Shown: positions 34,354 through 43,773 of the stretch, piece after piece
Numbering within the stretch: the first letter of the stretch is position 1
Layout of the letters: each line of letters opens with the position of its first letter
NCBI GenBank assembly: GCA_913776245.1
Contig: CAJYLO010000002.1
Coordinates: 1-64,000, forward strand
DNA length: 64,000 bases
Reading direction: 5' to 3'
DNA from: an uncultured Chryseobacterium sp.
GTDB taxonomy: Bacteria > Bacteroidota > Bacteroidia > Flavobacteriales > Weeksellaceae
Notes under the pieces: model-generated
The model's input: the letters and a program-made list of their open reading frames with translations, nothing else
The model's database searches: none
Told to the model about the DNA's origin: nothing
Position numbers and translations under genes: made by a program

Positions 34354-34914
34354 TCAAATTATCTGATTTAAAGCTCTTTCCGCTTGTTTGATATGCCTCA
34401 GATTATGGTAAATCACGAACCGGAATGTATCGCCCAGTTTCAGTCTGATGAATTTGGAAATGCTGATTGAAGTTTTTGTATTTTCCAGATCAACCGTTTT
34501 TGCTTTTTCCAGAAGTCCAAGGATTTTGTTTTGCTGATTGATGAATTCGCTGATAACAGAATTATCCAGCTTTTTATGGATTGGATTAGAAACCTTGAGC
34601 GTTTTCATCTTGTTGAGTTTCTTTTTCGGAAGCATCATATTGGCAAAATAATTTCCCAGAAATCCGCTCCTGAATTCATTTTTATTGGATTTAAATCGAC
34701 TTTCTTCGATTCGGCTTTCTATCTCCGGAAGATAAAACCGGCCATAAAAATTAAGATGTTCCAGGCATTCTAAGATGCTCCAGCTGTTTTCGGAACTTCG
34801 GAAATTTAACGTTTCATTATTTTGATTGAGTAATGAATCAGTAAATACAATGTTATTTATCGTAATGGTTTTGAGTTCATTAAGTAATTGATCGACCGGA
34901 ATTTTCATTATCAT
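34354..34914 (-). CDS. DinB-superfamily protein
   Basis: A 186-residue four-helix protein with NSWSILECLEHLNFYGRFY and the late HNLRHIKQAERAL, whose histidines would form the DinB-type metal site. The family includes thiol-dependent transferases but the substrate here is unknown. I use ATG 34914 (MIMKIPVDQLL); the ORF-track start is a TTG that adds 18 unconserved-looking residues. It lies downstream of a Crp-like regulator on the same strand. Confidence 0.74.
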   Translation of the reverse strand: MIMKIPVDQLLNELKTITINNIVFTDSLLNQNNETLNFRSSENSWSILECLEHLNFYGRFYLPEIESRIEESRFKSNKNEFRSGFLGNYFANMMLPKKKLNKMKTLKVSNPIHKKLDNSVISEFINQQNKILGLLEKAKTVDLENTKTSISISKFIRLKLGDTFRFVIYHNLRHIKQAERALNQII

Positions 34915-34964
34915 AAAATTTTTACAAAAGTCTGAAAACCCGTTTACAAAAATATTGACTGAGG

Positions 34965-35480
34965 TCAAGATTTTTTCAATCTCGACAAGGTTTCGGGCGA
35001 CATCCTGAGATAATTGGCGATATATTTATTGGGAATCTGCTGAAACAATTGCGGACTTCGTTTCAGAACTCTTTCGTACCGGATTTTCGGCGAACTGTAC
35101 AAAAGATCTTTCTCACGTTCAATCTGTTGCAACACAAGATCTTCCAGAATCGAACTCCAAAGTTTCAGATTGTCATTGCTGGAATTAATGAATTCATAAA
35201 AATCTTTTTTGGACGCCACTTTCACCGTCGAAGCTTTTAACGCCTGAATATAAAATTCCGAAGGCTTGCCAGACAAAAACGAATCCAATGAAACAATGAT
35301 ATTTTCTTTATATCCAAAGCGAATAATCCGTTCTTCATTTTCATCTTCAATAAAAATCCGGATGCTCCCTTCTTGTACGAAATAGATATTGGTATCAATG
35401 CTTCCCGGAGTTTTGAGCAATTCATTCCGTTTCAGCGTTTTTGTGTTCCAATGTAAATTCTGTAACAAAATCTGAATCAT
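34965..35480 (-). CDS. Crp/Fnr-family regulator
   Basis: A 171-residue protein with a cyclic-nucleotide-binding-like beta-roll (NIYFVQEGSIRIFIEDE, SLDSFLSGKPSEFYI) and a short HTH at the end (IPNKYIANYLRMSPETLSRL). It lacks the cysteines of Fnr. Such regulators are common in Bacteroidota and the ligand is generally unknown. Start is ATG 35480, as the ORF-track start is TTG. It is cotranscribed with, and probably controls, the adjacent DinB gene; that control is inferred. Confidence 0.83.
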   Translation of the reverse strand: MIQILLQNLHWNTKTLKRNELLKTPGSIDTNIYFVQEGSIRIFIEDENEERIIRFGYKENIIVSLDSFLSGKPSEFYIQALKASTVKVASKKDFYEFINSSNDNLKLWSSILEDLVLQQIEREKDLLYSSPKIRYERVLKRSPQLFQQIPNKYIANYLRMSPETLSRLKKS

Positions 35481-35527
35481 AGTTAATAACAAAAAATAAA
35501 CCTCAAAAATGAGGTTTTAATTTGAAT

Positions 35528-35830
35528 TTATTTGATGCTTTTGACCCTAATCATTCCTTTGTTTTCGTGGTACATCATACACATAATTTTGCCGTCTCTT
35601 TCCGGGCAGTCTTTAGTATGAACAAAAACAAGTGATACTTTTTCACCGTCTTTCTTATCATTCAGAAGATCCGAATTACATATCAAATAATCATTATTTT
35701 CTCCGATTCTAAGGTAAGTTCCCGTACAGTCTCTTACAATTGTACCTGACTGTTTACTATTGTTAACCGAAGCGCAGGAAAATAATAATGCTGCGAAAAT
35801 GACTGATAGGAAAAAGTTTGCTGATTTCAT
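35528..35830 (-). CDS. Small hypothetical lipoprotein
   Basis: A 100-residue protein with a signal peptide and the lipobox LFSC (Cys near 19). The mature part has three further cysteines (RDCTGTY, LICNSD, KDCPERDGKIMC) and may be disulphide-bonded. Not recognised otherwise. Confidence 0.65.
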   Translation of the reverse strand: MKSANFFLSVIFAALLFSCASVNNSKQSGTIVRDCTGTYLRIGENNDYLICNSDLLNDKKDGEKVSLVFVHTKDCPERDGKIMCMMYHENKGMIRVKSIK

Positions 35831-35888
35831 AATTTTTATTTGAAGTTAAAAGTACAATTTTTAATCAAACACTTTATAATGATTTTAT

Positions 35889-35896
35889 TAACTTTG
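35889..35896 (+). promoter_or_regulatory. -7 box of the second toxin-antitoxin pair
   Basis: TAACTTTG fits TAnnTTTG, 17 bases before the antitoxin ATG. No clear -33 element. Confidence 0.4.
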
Positions 35897-35912
35897 ATAA
35901 AAATCTATCACA

Positions 35913-36167
35913 ATGAGTTCTACAACATTACATACCATTACCGAAAAATTGAAAAATGAGCCTGAAGAGATTCTCAAGCAGGTTTTGGGATATCTGGATG
36001 GAATTTTGGAAAACAAAAAAGAGAAAAATTGGTTTCAGCATAATACGAATTATCAACTCACGGAACAACAGAAACGTGAATTAGACGCAATGGAAAATCT
36101 GACCGATGAAGATTTTATGCCTGCTGAAGAATTCCACAGAAATATGAAAGAAAAATATGGCTTTTAA
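35913..36167 (+). CDS. Antitoxin-like protein (second RelE/ParE pair)
   Basis: An 84-residue acidic protein (TITEKLKNEPEEILKQVLGYLDG, then ELDAMENLTDEDFMPAEEF). It overlaps the toxin gene by 11 bases and precedes it. The N-terminal helical pair resembles DUF2281-type antitoxins of flavobacteria, which I regard as probable but not certain. Confidence 0.68.
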   Translation: MSSTTLHTITEKLKNEPEEILKQVLGYLDGILENKKEKNWFQHNTNYQLTEQQKRELDAMENLTDEDFMPAEEFHRNMKEKYGF

Positions 36168-36450
36168 AATAGAATATACACATCAAGCTGAAATTGATGT
36201 TGTAAAAGCTGTTGATTATTACATTGAAAAAGCGTCACCTAAAATTGCAAAATCATTTTATAGTAAGCTGATTGAAGCCGAAAAAACTTTAAAATCAATC
36301 TCTTTTTTTCAAAAAATCCACAATGATTTTCATAAACTACCATTGAAAATATTTCCTTATATTATCATTTACAAAGTAGATAAAGAAAACGAAATTATCA
36401 AGATTTTCAGAATCTTCCACACCTCACAAAATCCTGAAAAATATCCATAA
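36157..36450 (+). CDS. RelE/ParE-family toxin (second pair)
   Basis: A 97-residue basic protein typical of the ParE/RelE fold: FKIEYTHQAEIDVVKAVDYY, FHKLPLKIFPYIIIYKVDK and IIKIFRIFHTSQNPEK. The final IFHTSQNP resembles the RelE/ParE C-terminus. The pair ends at a strong terminator shared with carB. Confidence 0.82.
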   Translation: MAFKIEYTHQAEIDVVKAVDYYIEKASPKIAKSFYSKLIEAEKTLKSISFFQKIHNDFHKLPLKIFPYIIIYKVDKENEIIKIFRIFHTSQNPEKYP

Positions 36451-36451
36451 A

Positions 36452-36479
36452 AAAACCGAAAGACACATCTTTCGGTTTT
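36452..36479. terminator. Bidirectional terminator between toxin gene and carB
   Basis: AAAACCGAAAGA and TCTTTCGGTTTT form a perfect 12-bp stem with a 4-base loop between convergent genes. Confidence 0.9.
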
Positions 36480-36500
36480 CATTTTTGTAAGGTCGGAAAA

Positions 36501-39500
36501 CTACATCGCCTCCATTTTAAACGTCATACTCTCAATCACTTTCAGAATTGCTTCCACAGTGTCCATTGAGGTCAGACAAGGAACACCGTTCTCCACGGAC
36601 ATTCTTCGGATCTGGAAACCGTCTCTTTCGGATTGTTTGCCTTTGGTCATTGTATTGACCACGTATTGCACTTTTCCTTTCTGGATCAGATCGATCAGGT
36701 TCACATCTTCTTCCCCGATTTTGTAACCGATTTTTGTCTGAATTCCTTTTTCTTCAAAGAATTTCGCCGTTCCTTCCGTTGCCCAGATTCGGAAACCTGC
36801 ATTGTTGAAACGCTTGGCCAGTTCTGATGCTTCTTCCTTGTCTGCATCTGCTACTGTGAAAAGAATAGCTCCGAAAGTCGGAACTTTTCTTCCGGCTCCG
36901 ATCAAGCCTTTGTACAAAGCCTTTTCCAGCGTCAGATCTTTACCCATCACTTCTCCGGTCGATTTCATTTCCGGTCCGAGGGAAATATCGACTTTTGTTA
37001 ACTTGCTGAAAGAGAAAACCGGAACTTTCACATAAACGCCTTCCTTGTTAGGAACCAATCCGGATTGATAACCTAAATCTTTCAATGACGATCCGAGAAT
37101 GGCTTTGGTTGCCAGATTTGCCATCGGAACATCTGTGATTTTCGATAAGAAAGGAACGGTTCTGGACGAACGTGGATTCACTTCGATGACGAAAACTTCG
37201 CCGTTGGAAATCACGTACTGGATATTCATTAATCCAATGACATTCAGACCTTTTGCTAATCTTATCGTATAATCTTCTAATGTTTTGATTTGAGTTTCCG
37301 TCAAAGTTTGAGGCGGATAAACTGCAATTGAATCTCCGGAGTGAACTCCAGCTCTTTCGATATGTTCCATAATTCCGGGGATCACCACCGTTTCGCCGTC
37401 AGAAATTGCATCCACTTCCACTTCTTTTCCGGTCAGGTAGCGGTCAATCAGAACCGGATGTTCCGGGCTGGCGTCCACCGCATTTTCCATATAGTGAGCA
37501 AGTTCTTTTTCAGAATAAACGATTTCCATTGCTCTTCCTCCCAACACATAACTTGGGCGAACCAAAACCGGATAACCGATTTCGTTGGCAATCACAATCG
37601 CTTCTTCTTTTGATGTCGAAGTTTTCCCCAATGGTTGTGGAATTCCCAAATCCTGAAGGGCTTTTTCAAATTTATCTCTGTTCTCTGCTCTGTCCAGATC
37701 TTCAAGAGAAGTTCCCAAAATCTGAACGCCGTGAGCCGCCAGTTTATCTGCCAGATTAATCGCTGTCTGGCCTCCGAACTGTACCACAACGCCTTTTGGC
37801 TTTTCGAGTTCGATGATGTTCATCACGTCTTCTTCCGCCAAAGGTTCGAAGTATAACTTATCCGAAATCGAGAAGTCTGTGGAAACCGTTTCCGGATTGG
37901 AGTTGATGATAATCGCCTCGTAACCCATCTGCTGAATCGCCCAAACCGAATGAACCGTCGCATAATCGAACTCAACGCCTTGTCCGATTCTGATGGGACC
38001 TGAACCCAAAACGATGATTTTCTCTTTTTCGGAAACGACGCTTTCATTCTCTTCTTCATAAGTTCCGTAGAAATAAGGCGTTTCCGATTCGAATTCAGCG
38101 GCACAAGTGTCCACCATTTTGTAAACCGGCATTATTCCGTTGTCTTTTCTGAAACGGAAGACTTCATTTTGAGTCGTTTCCCAAAGATGAGCGATATTCA
38201 AATCGGCGAAACCTAATTTCTTAGCTTCGAGAAGAATTTCTTTATTGAATTGATTGTCTTTGATTGTCGTTTCGAAATCAATCAGTTTTTTGATTTTCCA
38301 GATGAAGAATTTATCGATTTTGCTCCACTCTACAATCTGTTCCCAATCGTAACCTCTTCGCAAAGCATCGCCGATAATGAACAATCTTTCGTCATCACAA
38401 ACCCGGATTCTTCTTTCTATTTCTTCGTTTGTCAAAGCATCCGCTTGTTTTTTCTTTAATCCTAAATGACGGATTCCGGTTTCCAGAGAGCGGATGGCTT
38501 TCTGCAAAGACTCTTCGAAGTTTCTTCCGATGGCCATTACTTCGCCTGTCGCTTTCATCTGCGTTGACAATCTCCTGTCAGCTGTTTCAAATTTATCGAA
38601 AGGGAATCTCGGGAATTTCGTTACCACATAATCCAAAGCCGGCTCAAAACAAGCGTAAGACGTTCCTGTTACCGGGTTTTTGATTTCGTCCAATGTCAGA
38701 CCAACTGCAATTTTCGCCGCGATTTTTGCAATAGGGTAACCGGTTGCTTTACTCGCTAAAGCCGATGAACGCGAAACTCTCGGATTCACCTCGATGATAT
38801 AATAATTGAAAGAATGCGGGTCTAATGCCAACTGAACATTACATCCACCCTCAATTCCTAAAGCTCTGATGATTTTAAGGGAAGCATTTCTCAACAACTG
38901 ATATTCTCTGTCAGAAAGCGTCTGCGAAGGTGCCACCACAATAGAATCTCCTGTATGAACACCAACTGGGTCGATGTTTTCCATATTGCAGACCACGATG
39001 GCGTTGTCGTTGGAATCTCGCATTACTTCATATTCGATTTCTTTGAAACCAGCGATTGACCTTTCAATCAAGCATTGTGTTACCGGCGAATGTTTCAAGC
39101 CCAATTCAGCGATTTCACGAAGTTCAGTTTCGTTGGAAGCAATTCCACCTCCTGTTCCGCCCATTGTAAAGGCAGGACGGACAATCACAGGATAACCCAG
39201 ATTGTCAGCAAAATCCAAAGCGCCTTCAACAGTTGTTACGATATCAGACTCAGGAACCGGTTCGTTCAATTCACGCATCAATTCACGGAACAAATCTCTG
39301 TCTTCCGCCTGATTGATTGCGGAAAGTTTAGTTCCCAAAACTTCAACTTTGCATTCTTCAAGAATTCCAGATTTCTGTAATTCAACCGCCATATTCAGTC
39401 CAGTTTGTCCTCCCAAAGTCGGAAGAAGCGCATCCGGACGTTCTTTGCGAATGATTCTGGAAACGAATTCCAAAGAAATCGGTTCAATATAAACTTTGTC

Positions 39501-39680
39501 GGCAATCTCCACATCCGTCATTATCGTAGCAGGATTGGAATTGATCAAAATCACTTTGTAGCCTTCTTCCTTCAAAGAAAGGCAAGCCTGTGTTCCCGAA
39601 TAATCAAATTCCGCAGCCTGACCAATAATGATTGGACCTGAGCCGATTACTAAAATGGTTTGTATATCTTTTCTTTTCAT
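36501..39680 (-). CDS. carB: Carbamoyl-phosphate synthase large subunit
   Basis: A 1059-residue synthetase that makes carbamoyl phosphate from bicarbonate, two ATP and ammonia delivered by CarA. Two homologous ATP-grasp halves are visible: the first with [20 protein letters not shown] and the second with [17 protein letters not shown]; each has a VRPAF/VRPSY ATP site and [11 protein letters not shown] or [11 protein letters not shown] metal strand. The C-terminal about 120 residues are the allosteric MGS-like domain. Length is slightly under the E. coli value. carA lies 1.3 kb away on the same strand, separated by two unknown genes. Confidence 0.97.
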   Translation of the reverse strand: MKRKDIQTILVIGSGPIIIGQAAEFDYSGTQACLSLKEEGYKVILINSNPATIMTDVEIADKVYIEPISLEFVSRIIRKERPDALLPTLGGQTGLNMAVELQKSGILEECKVEVLGTKLSAINQAEDRDLFRELMRELNEPVPESDIVTTVEGALDFADNLGYPVIVRPAFTMGGTGGGIASNETELREIAELGLKHSPVTQCLIERSIAGFKEIEYEVMRDSNDNAIVVCNMENIDPVGVHTGDSIVVAPSQTLSDREYQLLRNASLKIIRALGIEGGCNVQLALDPHSFNYYIIEVNPRVSRSSALASKATGYPIAKIAAKIAVGLTLDEIKNPVTGTSYACFEPALDYVVTKFPRFPFDKFETADRRLSTQMKATGEVMAIGRNFEESLQKAIRSLETGIRHLGLKKKQADALTNEEIERRIRVCDDERLFIIGDALRRGYDWEQIVEWSKIDKFFIWKIKKLIDFETTIKDNQFNKEILLEAKKLGFADLNIAHLWETTQNEVFRFRKDNGIMPVYKMVDTCAAEFESETPYFYGTYEEENESVVSEKEKIIVLGSGPIRIGQGVEFDYATVHSVWAIQQMGYEAIIINSNPETVSTDFSISDKLYFEPLAEEDVMNIIELEKPKGVVVQFGGQTAINLADKLAAHGVQILGTSLEDLDRAENRDKFEKALQDLGIPQPLGKTSTSKEEAIVIANEIGYPVLVRPSYVLGGRAMEIVYSEKELAHYMENAVDASPEHPVLIDRYLTGKEVEVDAISDGETVVIPGIMEHIERAGVHSGDSIAVYPPQTLTETQIKTLEDYTIRLAKGLNVIGLMNIQYVISNGEVFVIEVNPRSSRTVPFLSKITDVPMANLATKAILGSSLKDLGYQSGLVPNKEGVYVKVPVFSFSKLTKVDISLGPEMKSTGEVMGKDLTLEKALYKGLIGAGRKVPTFGAILFTVADADKEEASELAKRFNNAGFRIWATEGTAKFFEEKGIQTKIGYKIGEEDVNLIDLIQKGKVQYVVNTMTKGKQSERDGFQIRRMSVENGVPCLTSMDTVEAILKVIESMTFKMEAM

Positions 39681-39776
39681 TTTTACTTTTTTTTGTCCGA
39701 AGTCCGATGACAGAAGTCGGAAGATTTTTTATTTTATTTTTTGCGTTGCTTTGTCATTCTGAAAGAATCTCGACAA

Positions 39777-40313
39777 CTAATACTTTATCTTTATTTCTTT
39801 ATTATGCAGTTTATCCAATTCATAAATGATTCTGTCCGAAAGATTAAAATCAATTCCTTTTTCGATACAAACTTGTTTTAATTTTTGTAAATAATCAATA
39901 TAAAAATCAATCTGTTTTTCAACAGAAGAAAAATATTTTGGCATCTCCACACCATAAATAAATCGATAAACCCGTTGGTCAATAATCTGATAAATATTTG
40001 AATTTTTAAATCTCAAAATTGTGGAGGCCATTGCTAGCTGTATTCCTTTTGTTTTTAAAAGTTGGCTTAATATCGTAATTGTATGTTCTACATCCAGAAT
40101 TAAATTTTCTTTAGTTATTTTATTTAAAAGTGAAAGCGTTTTATCATCAAGAAGAGAATATCTATTCACTTTCCAAAGAACAATTTCATTAATAATGTCT
40201 TGGTTGAAATCAGTATCCAAATCATCCAATTTTGATGTGAGTTCAAGTTGATATTTATAATTTACATTTTGTAAATCATCGTTTGTAATTTCAATATCAA
40301 AAATTGTTTTCAT
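39777..40313 (-). CDS. Unknown protein between carB and carA (helix-hairpin-like segment)
   Basis: A 178-residue soluble protein not assigned to a family. KGIQLAMASTILRFKNSN followed by IYQIIDQRVYRFIYG resembles the pattern of helix-hairpin-helix/HhH-GPD-like proteins (hydrophobic, A-S-x-I-L-R, then I-x-D-x-R), but the DNA-glycosylase catalytic residues cannot be confirmed. Its ATG directly follows the stop of the 93-residue gene, so the two are a tight operon. Confidence 0.62.
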   Translation of the reverse strand: MKTIFDIEITNDDLQNVNYKYQLELTSKLDDLDTDFNQDIINEIVLWKVNRYSLLDDKTLSLLNKITKENLILDVEHTITILSQLLKTKGIQLAMASTILRFKNSNIYQIIDQRVYRFIYGVEMPKYFSSVEKQIDFYIDYLQKLKQVCIEKGIDFNLSDRIIYELDKLHNKEIKIKY

Positions 40314-40595
40314 CTAAATATTTACTTCGTTTTCTGAAATCCCATTAGAATCCATTATTGTAAAAATAGTTTCCTCTGTATTTTTGCAAAGCTTTACAAG
40401 TTTCTGAACATTTGCATCTTCTATACTTTCAAAATGCTTTAGTTTAAAATCATATTCATCACCGATATCAAAAGCATCCTCCAAATGTTTTAATTCTCCT
40501 GACATTGCAAGATTTACAATTTGTGTAAAAATAATTCCTCTTGCTTCGATAAGATTTTGAATAACTTCTAATATTTTTTCTCTATGATTTTGCAT
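40314..40595 (-). CDS. Unknown 93-residue helical protein paired with 39777-40313
   Basis: A short acidic, mostly helical protein (IQNLIEARGIIFTQIVNLAM, then FESIEDANVQKLVKLCKN). No family recognised, no signal peptide. Its TAG stop abuts the next ATG with no gap. The arrangement (small gene first, tight coupling) resembles toxin-antitoxin or other two-gene cassettes, but nothing in the residues proves it. Confidence 0.58.
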   Translation of the reverse strand: MQNHREKILEVIQNLIEARGIIFTQIVNLAMSGELKHLEDAFDIGDEYDFKLKHFESIEDANVQKLVKLCKNTEETIFTIMDSNGISENEVNI

Positions 40596-40632
40596 TTTAA
40601 ATTTCGGCTAAAGCCAACTTATTGTTAATCTC

Positions 40633-40750
40633 CATTCCGTAGGTTAAAACATACGGCTATTAACATTGAACCCTTCGGGTTCCTTTGACTGTCTTTATAT
40701 TTCTCCATAGGTTTCACCTACGGCTACTGATATTGAATCCTTCGGATTCT
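40633..40750. repeat. ATTGAACCCTTCGGGTTC / TTTCACCTACGGCTA repeat pair
   Basis: Blocks CATACGGCTATTAACATTGA and CCTACGGCTACTGATATTGA occur in tandem, each followed by a small palindrome (CCCTTCGGGTT, CCTTCGGATTC). The same composite recurs at 50733-50820 between argC and argG. Confidence 0.65.
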
Positions 40751-40775
40751 GTGATCTTTCCTTTTTATTTTGACA

Positions 40776-40930
40776 ACCTACTTTACTCCTCCTTTTGCTT
40801 ACTTCACTCTTCTGACAGTCTACTTCACTCTTCTGATTGTCTACTTTGCTCTTGTAACGGTCTACTTTGCTCTTGTAATTGTCTACTTTGCTCTTGTAAC
40901 GGTCTACTTTGCTCTTGTAACTGTCTACTT
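40776..40930. repeat. 21-bp minisatellite, about 7.4 units
   Basis: Unit GTCTACTTTGCTCTTGTAAC plus one variable base. Units start at 40776, 40797, 40818, 40839, 40860, 40881 and 40902, with a partial unit at 40923. The last four full units are nearly identical, alternating endings CG, TT, CG, CT; the first ones are degenerate. 21 bases keep any reading frame open, which explains the shadow ORFs. Confidence 0.9.
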
Positions 40931-40969
40931 AAGACCTATTAGCTTACAGAAGCAAAGTTTTAATTAAAT

Positions 40970-42043
40970 TTATTTCTTAAAATCCTCCATCAGAGTGATG
41001 AATTCATCAAAAAGATAATTCGCATCTTCCGGACCGGGACTGGCTTCCGGGTGGTATTGTACTGAGAAACAAGGATGAATCTTATGCTTCACACCTTCGT
41101 TCGTTCTGTCATTCAAAGCGATATGAGTTTCTATTAAATCTGTATTTTTTAAAGATTCCTGGTCAATGGCGTAACCGTGATTTTGCGAAGTAATCGCGAC
41201 TTTGTTTTTCTCTAAATCCAAAACAGGATGATTGCCGCCTCTATGTCCAAATTTCAGTTTGTAAGTTTTTGCGCCACAAGCCAAACCAATCAACTGATGA
41301 CCAAGACAAATCCCGAAAATCGGAACTTTCCCCAACAATTTCTGAATCATTACCAAGGCGTTCTGATTATCCTCCGGGTCGCCGGGACCGTTGGAAAGCA
41401 TTATGCCATCCGGATTCATCAGAAGAATTTCTTCGGCCGTTGTATCGTGGGAAACCACGATGATGTCACAGTTTCTCTGAGACAACTCGCGGATGATTCC
41501 CAATTTGGAACCGAAATCTACCAAAACCACTTTAAAACCTCTTCCCGGACTGGCGTAAGACGTTTTTGTAGAAACCTGTTCTACTTGATTTGTTGGAAAT
41601 TGAGTCGCTTTTAGCTCTTCGATTACAGCTTTTTCATCTGCATCGGCATTCACGATTTTTCCCTTTTCAACACCTTTGCTTCTGAGGATTCTGGTCAGTC
41701 TTCTGGTGTCGATGCCGGAAATTCCGGAAAGGTTTTTCTTCTCGAACAATTCATCCAGCTTCATTTGCGCTCTGAAATTGGAGGGCAAATCGCAAAGTTC
41801 CTTCACGATTAAACCTTTGATCACCGGCTCGATGCTTTCATAATCGTCACGGTTGATGCCGTAATTGCCAATCAACGGATAGGTCATACACACAATTTGT
41901 CCGCAATAACTTGGGTCAGAAAGTAATTCCTGATAACCCGTCATTCCTGTGTTGAAGACCACTTCTCCCGCTGTGTCCTGCTCTGCTCCGAAGCCCGTTC
42001 CGTAAAAAACTTCGCCGGATTCTAATACTAATTTCTTTTTCAT
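40970..42043 (-). CDS. carA: Carbamoyl-phosphate synthase small subunit
   Basis: A 357-residue glutaminase subunit that feeds ammonia to CarB. The N-terminal CPSase domain contains FNTGMTGYQELLSDPSY and SGIDTRRLTRILRS; the C-terminal class I GATase has GICLGHQLIGLA (nucleophile Cys) and FSVQYHPEASPGP (His/Glu). It is separated from carB by two unknown genes and from pyrB upstream by a terminator. Confidence 0.96.
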   Translation of the reverse strand: MKKKLVLESGEVFYGTGFGAEQDTAGEVVFNTGMTGYQELLSDPSYCGQIVCMTYPLIGNYGINRDDYESIEPVIKGLIVKELCDLPSNFRAQMKLDELFEKKNLSGISGIDTRRLTRILRSKGVEKGKIVNADADEKAVIEELKATQFPTNQVEQVSTKTSYASPGRGFKVVLVDFGSKLGIIRELSQRNCDIIVVSHDTTAEEILLMNPDGIMLSNGPGDPEDNQNALVMIQKLLGKVPIFGICLGHQLIGLACGAKTYKLKFGHRGGNHPVLDLEKNKVAITSQNHGYAIDQESLKNTDLIETHIALNDRTNEGVKHKIHPCFSVQYHPEASPGPEDANYLFDEFITLMEDFKK

Positions 42044-42125
42044 TTTTACTTTTTATGTTGGAAGCTGGAGGATGGATGTTGGAAGTCTTCCATCTTCCTG
42101 CTTCTCTCTTCCTTCTTTTTATCTC

Positions 42126-42149
42126 AAAAAAAACACGCCCGAAAGCGTG
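42126..42149 (-). terminator. Terminator of pyrB
   Basis: Minus-strand CACGC-TTTCGG-GCGTG hairpin followed by eight T. It lies between pyrB and carA, so carA probably has its own promoter in 42044-42125. Confidence 0.8.
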
Positions 42150-42158
42150 AATCAATTT

Positions 42159-43061
42159 TTATTTTTTGGAGTCGATGAATTGGTATCCTTTGTTTTCCAA
42201 ATCGTATTTAAGGATGGCCATTCTTGCAAAAACGCCGTTCTGCATTTGTTTGAAGATTCTCGACCTTTCGCATTCAACTAATTCTGAATCAATTTCCACG
42301 CCTCTGTTGATTGGTGCCGGATGCATAATGATGGATGTTGGTTTCATTTTCGCTTCTCTTTCTTTTGTTAACCCGAATTTCTTCAGATAATCTTCGGATT
42401 TGAAATTGAAGTTTCGCTCGTGGCGCTCGTGCTGGATCCTCAGCAGAATCAAAACATCCACTTCCTTCACCAGATCATCGAACTGCATATAAGTTCCGTT
42501 CACCAGCATTCCTTCATCGAACCAGAATTCCGGACCGGAGAAATAAACTCTTGCGCCTAATCTTCTGAATAATCCTGCATCCGAATTCGCAACGCGGCTG
42601 TGTTTCACATCGCCTACGATTCCGATTTTAAGTCCTTCGATTTTCCCAAATTCCTGAATGATGGTCAACGCGTCCAAAATAGCCTGAGTCGGGTGATGTC
42701 CTGTTCCGTCACCGGCATTCACAATACTGAGTTTGGTATCTTTCAGCGCATCATAATATCTGTTTTCCGAATGTCTGATAACAGCTACTTCCACCCCAAT
42801 CGCTTCCAGAGTTTTGATGGTATCCAGCATTGTTTCGCCTTTGGCAATCGAGCTTTTCTCGGCTTCAAAGTCGATGACTTGAAGTCCCAGTTTTTTTTCT
42901 GCTACTTCAAAGCTGGTTTTGGTTCTGGTACTGTTCTCAAAAAATAAGTTGGCCGCAAAAACATCACCTTCAATTTTGCTAATCTTACCCTCCGAAAAAG
43001 CCTGAGCTTCTTTTAAAATATTTCCTATACTGTCTGTAGAAATGCGTGAAAGCTTAATCAT
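42159..43061 (-). CDS. pyrB: Aspartate carbamoyltransferase catalytic subunit
   Basis: A 300-residue transcarbamylase that joins carbamoyl phosphate and aspartate in pyrimidine synthesis. The phosphate loop [30 protein letters not shown] and the later [12 protein letters not shown] are the family markers. No pyrI regulatory subunit is adjacent. A hairpin with a T run sits 18 bases before its start and suggests attenuation control. Confidence 0.95.
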   Translation of the reverse strand: MIKLSRISTDSIGNILKEAQAFSEGKISKIEGDVFAANLFFENSTRTKTSFEVAEKKLGLQVIDFEAEKSSIAKGETMLDTIKTLEAIGVEVAVIRHSENRYYDALKDTKLSIVNAGDGTGHHPTQAILDALTIIQEFGKIEGLKIGIVGDVKHSRVANSDAGLFRRLGARVYFSGPEFWFDEGMLVNGTYMQFDDLVKEVDVLILLRIQHERHERNFNFKSEDYLKKFGLTKEREAKMKPTSIIMHPAPINRGVEIDSELVECERSRIFKQMQNGVFARMAILKYDLENKGYQFIDSKK

Positions 43062-43078
43062 AATTAAAATTTTTAAAT

Positions 43079-43106
43079 AAAAAAACGAAGCCTAAAAGAC
43101 TTCGTT
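43079..43106 (-). promoter_or_regulatory. Intrinsic terminator in the pyrB leader (probable attenuator)
   Basis: On the minus strand AACGAAG, a 9-base loop and CTTCGTT are followed by seven T. No minus-strand gene lies upstream to be terminated (the Lrp gene is divergent), so the structure is most simply read as premature termination of the pyrB transcript. Confidence 0.62.
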
Positions 43107-43185
43107 AAATATAAAAAATATTGTTGTTGTCGGCAAACCTGCCAATTATTTTTGTCGCTAAATTCTGTACCAAATTCATTGGTTG

Positions 43186-43193
43186 CAAAGATA
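43186..43193 (-). promoter_or_regulatory. -7 box of pyrB
   Basis: Minus-strand TATCTTTG matches TAnnTTTG. It predicts a leader of roughly 115-120 bases that includes the hairpin at 43079-43106. No properly spaced -33 TTG was found. Confidence 0.5.
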
Positions 43194-43276
43194 CCAATAT
43201 TTTTAATATTATGAAATCTCTCCCAAAATATTTTATGTTAAATCAATGAACGTCTACTCTTGTCAATTTTTTTATT

Positions 43277-43284
43277 TACTTTTG
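43277..43284 (+). promoter_or_regulatory. -7 box of the Lrp-family gene
   Basis: TACTTTTG matches TAnnTTTG, 18 bases before the ATG. A TTG at 43260-43262 is closer than usual for a -33 element. Confidence 0.45.
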
Positions 43285-43302
43285 AAATAATGATTCACCA
43301 TT

Positions 43303-43764
43303 ATGAGTTTGGATAAAAAAGACAAATTAATTCTTCAGCTCCTCCAAGAGGATTCTACGTTATCTGTGAAAGAAATCTCCGAAAAAATCGGATTGACTTT
43401 CACGCCGACTTACGAACGCATCAAAAACCTTGAAAAACAAGGTGTGGTGGAAAAATACGTTGCCATTCTCAACCGGGAAAAACTCGGAATCAACATTGTG
43501 GTCTATTGCAATATCCGCCTTAAGGAGCAATCTCAGAAAACCCTTAAGGAATTCGAAGATTACATTTCGAAATACGATGAAGTCCAGGAAATCACAAGCC
43601 TTTCCGGCGAGTATGATTATATGCTGAAAATTCTTGCGAACGATATTAATTCCTACAATGATTTTACCGTAAATATCATCTCCAACAGTCCTCACATCGG
43701 TCAATATCATAGTTCTATTGTGCTTCACGAGGTTAAAAAAACGACTAAATTTAAGTTGGATTGA
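43303..43764 (+). CDS. Lrp/AsnC-family regulator
   Basis: A 153-residue regulator. N-terminal HTH (KLILQLLQEDSTLSVKEISE, FTPTYERIKNLEKQG) and C-terminal RAM effector domain (VQEITSLSGEYDYMLKI, SPHIGQYHSSIVL). It senses an amino acid or related metabolite in the family model. It is transcribed divergently from pyrB and lies just beyond the arginine operon's last gene, so control of either is plausible but unproven. Confidence 0.9.
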   Translation: MSLDKKDKLILQLLQEDSTLSVKEISEKIGLTFTPTYERIKNLEKQGVVEKYVAILNREKLGINIVVYCNIRLKEQSQKTLKEFEDYISKYDEVQEITSLSGEYDYMLKILANDINSYNDFTVNIISNSPHIGQYHSSIVLHEVKKTTKFKLD

Positions 43765-43773
43765 TTTTTTTAA

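Larger units (their letters stand above)
40596..40969. other. 374-base gap downstream of carA: dispersed repeats and a minisatellite
   Basis: No credible gene. It contains a GGCTAAAGCC hairpin near 40606, copies of the CCTTCGGGTT/CCTACGGCTA palindromic family (40633-40750) and a 21-bp tandem array (40776-40930). The two ORF-track entries here are translations of the tandem repeat. Confidence 0.75.

Noticed and set aside
40776-40930. CRISPR array
   Set aside because: The 21-bp units are directly adjacent, with no unique spacers and no cas genes nearby.
40685-40967. Two plus-strand ORFs with VYFALVTVYFALVT-like repeats
   Set aside because: They are translations in two frames of the 21-bp tandem repeat and have no start signals or family resemblance.
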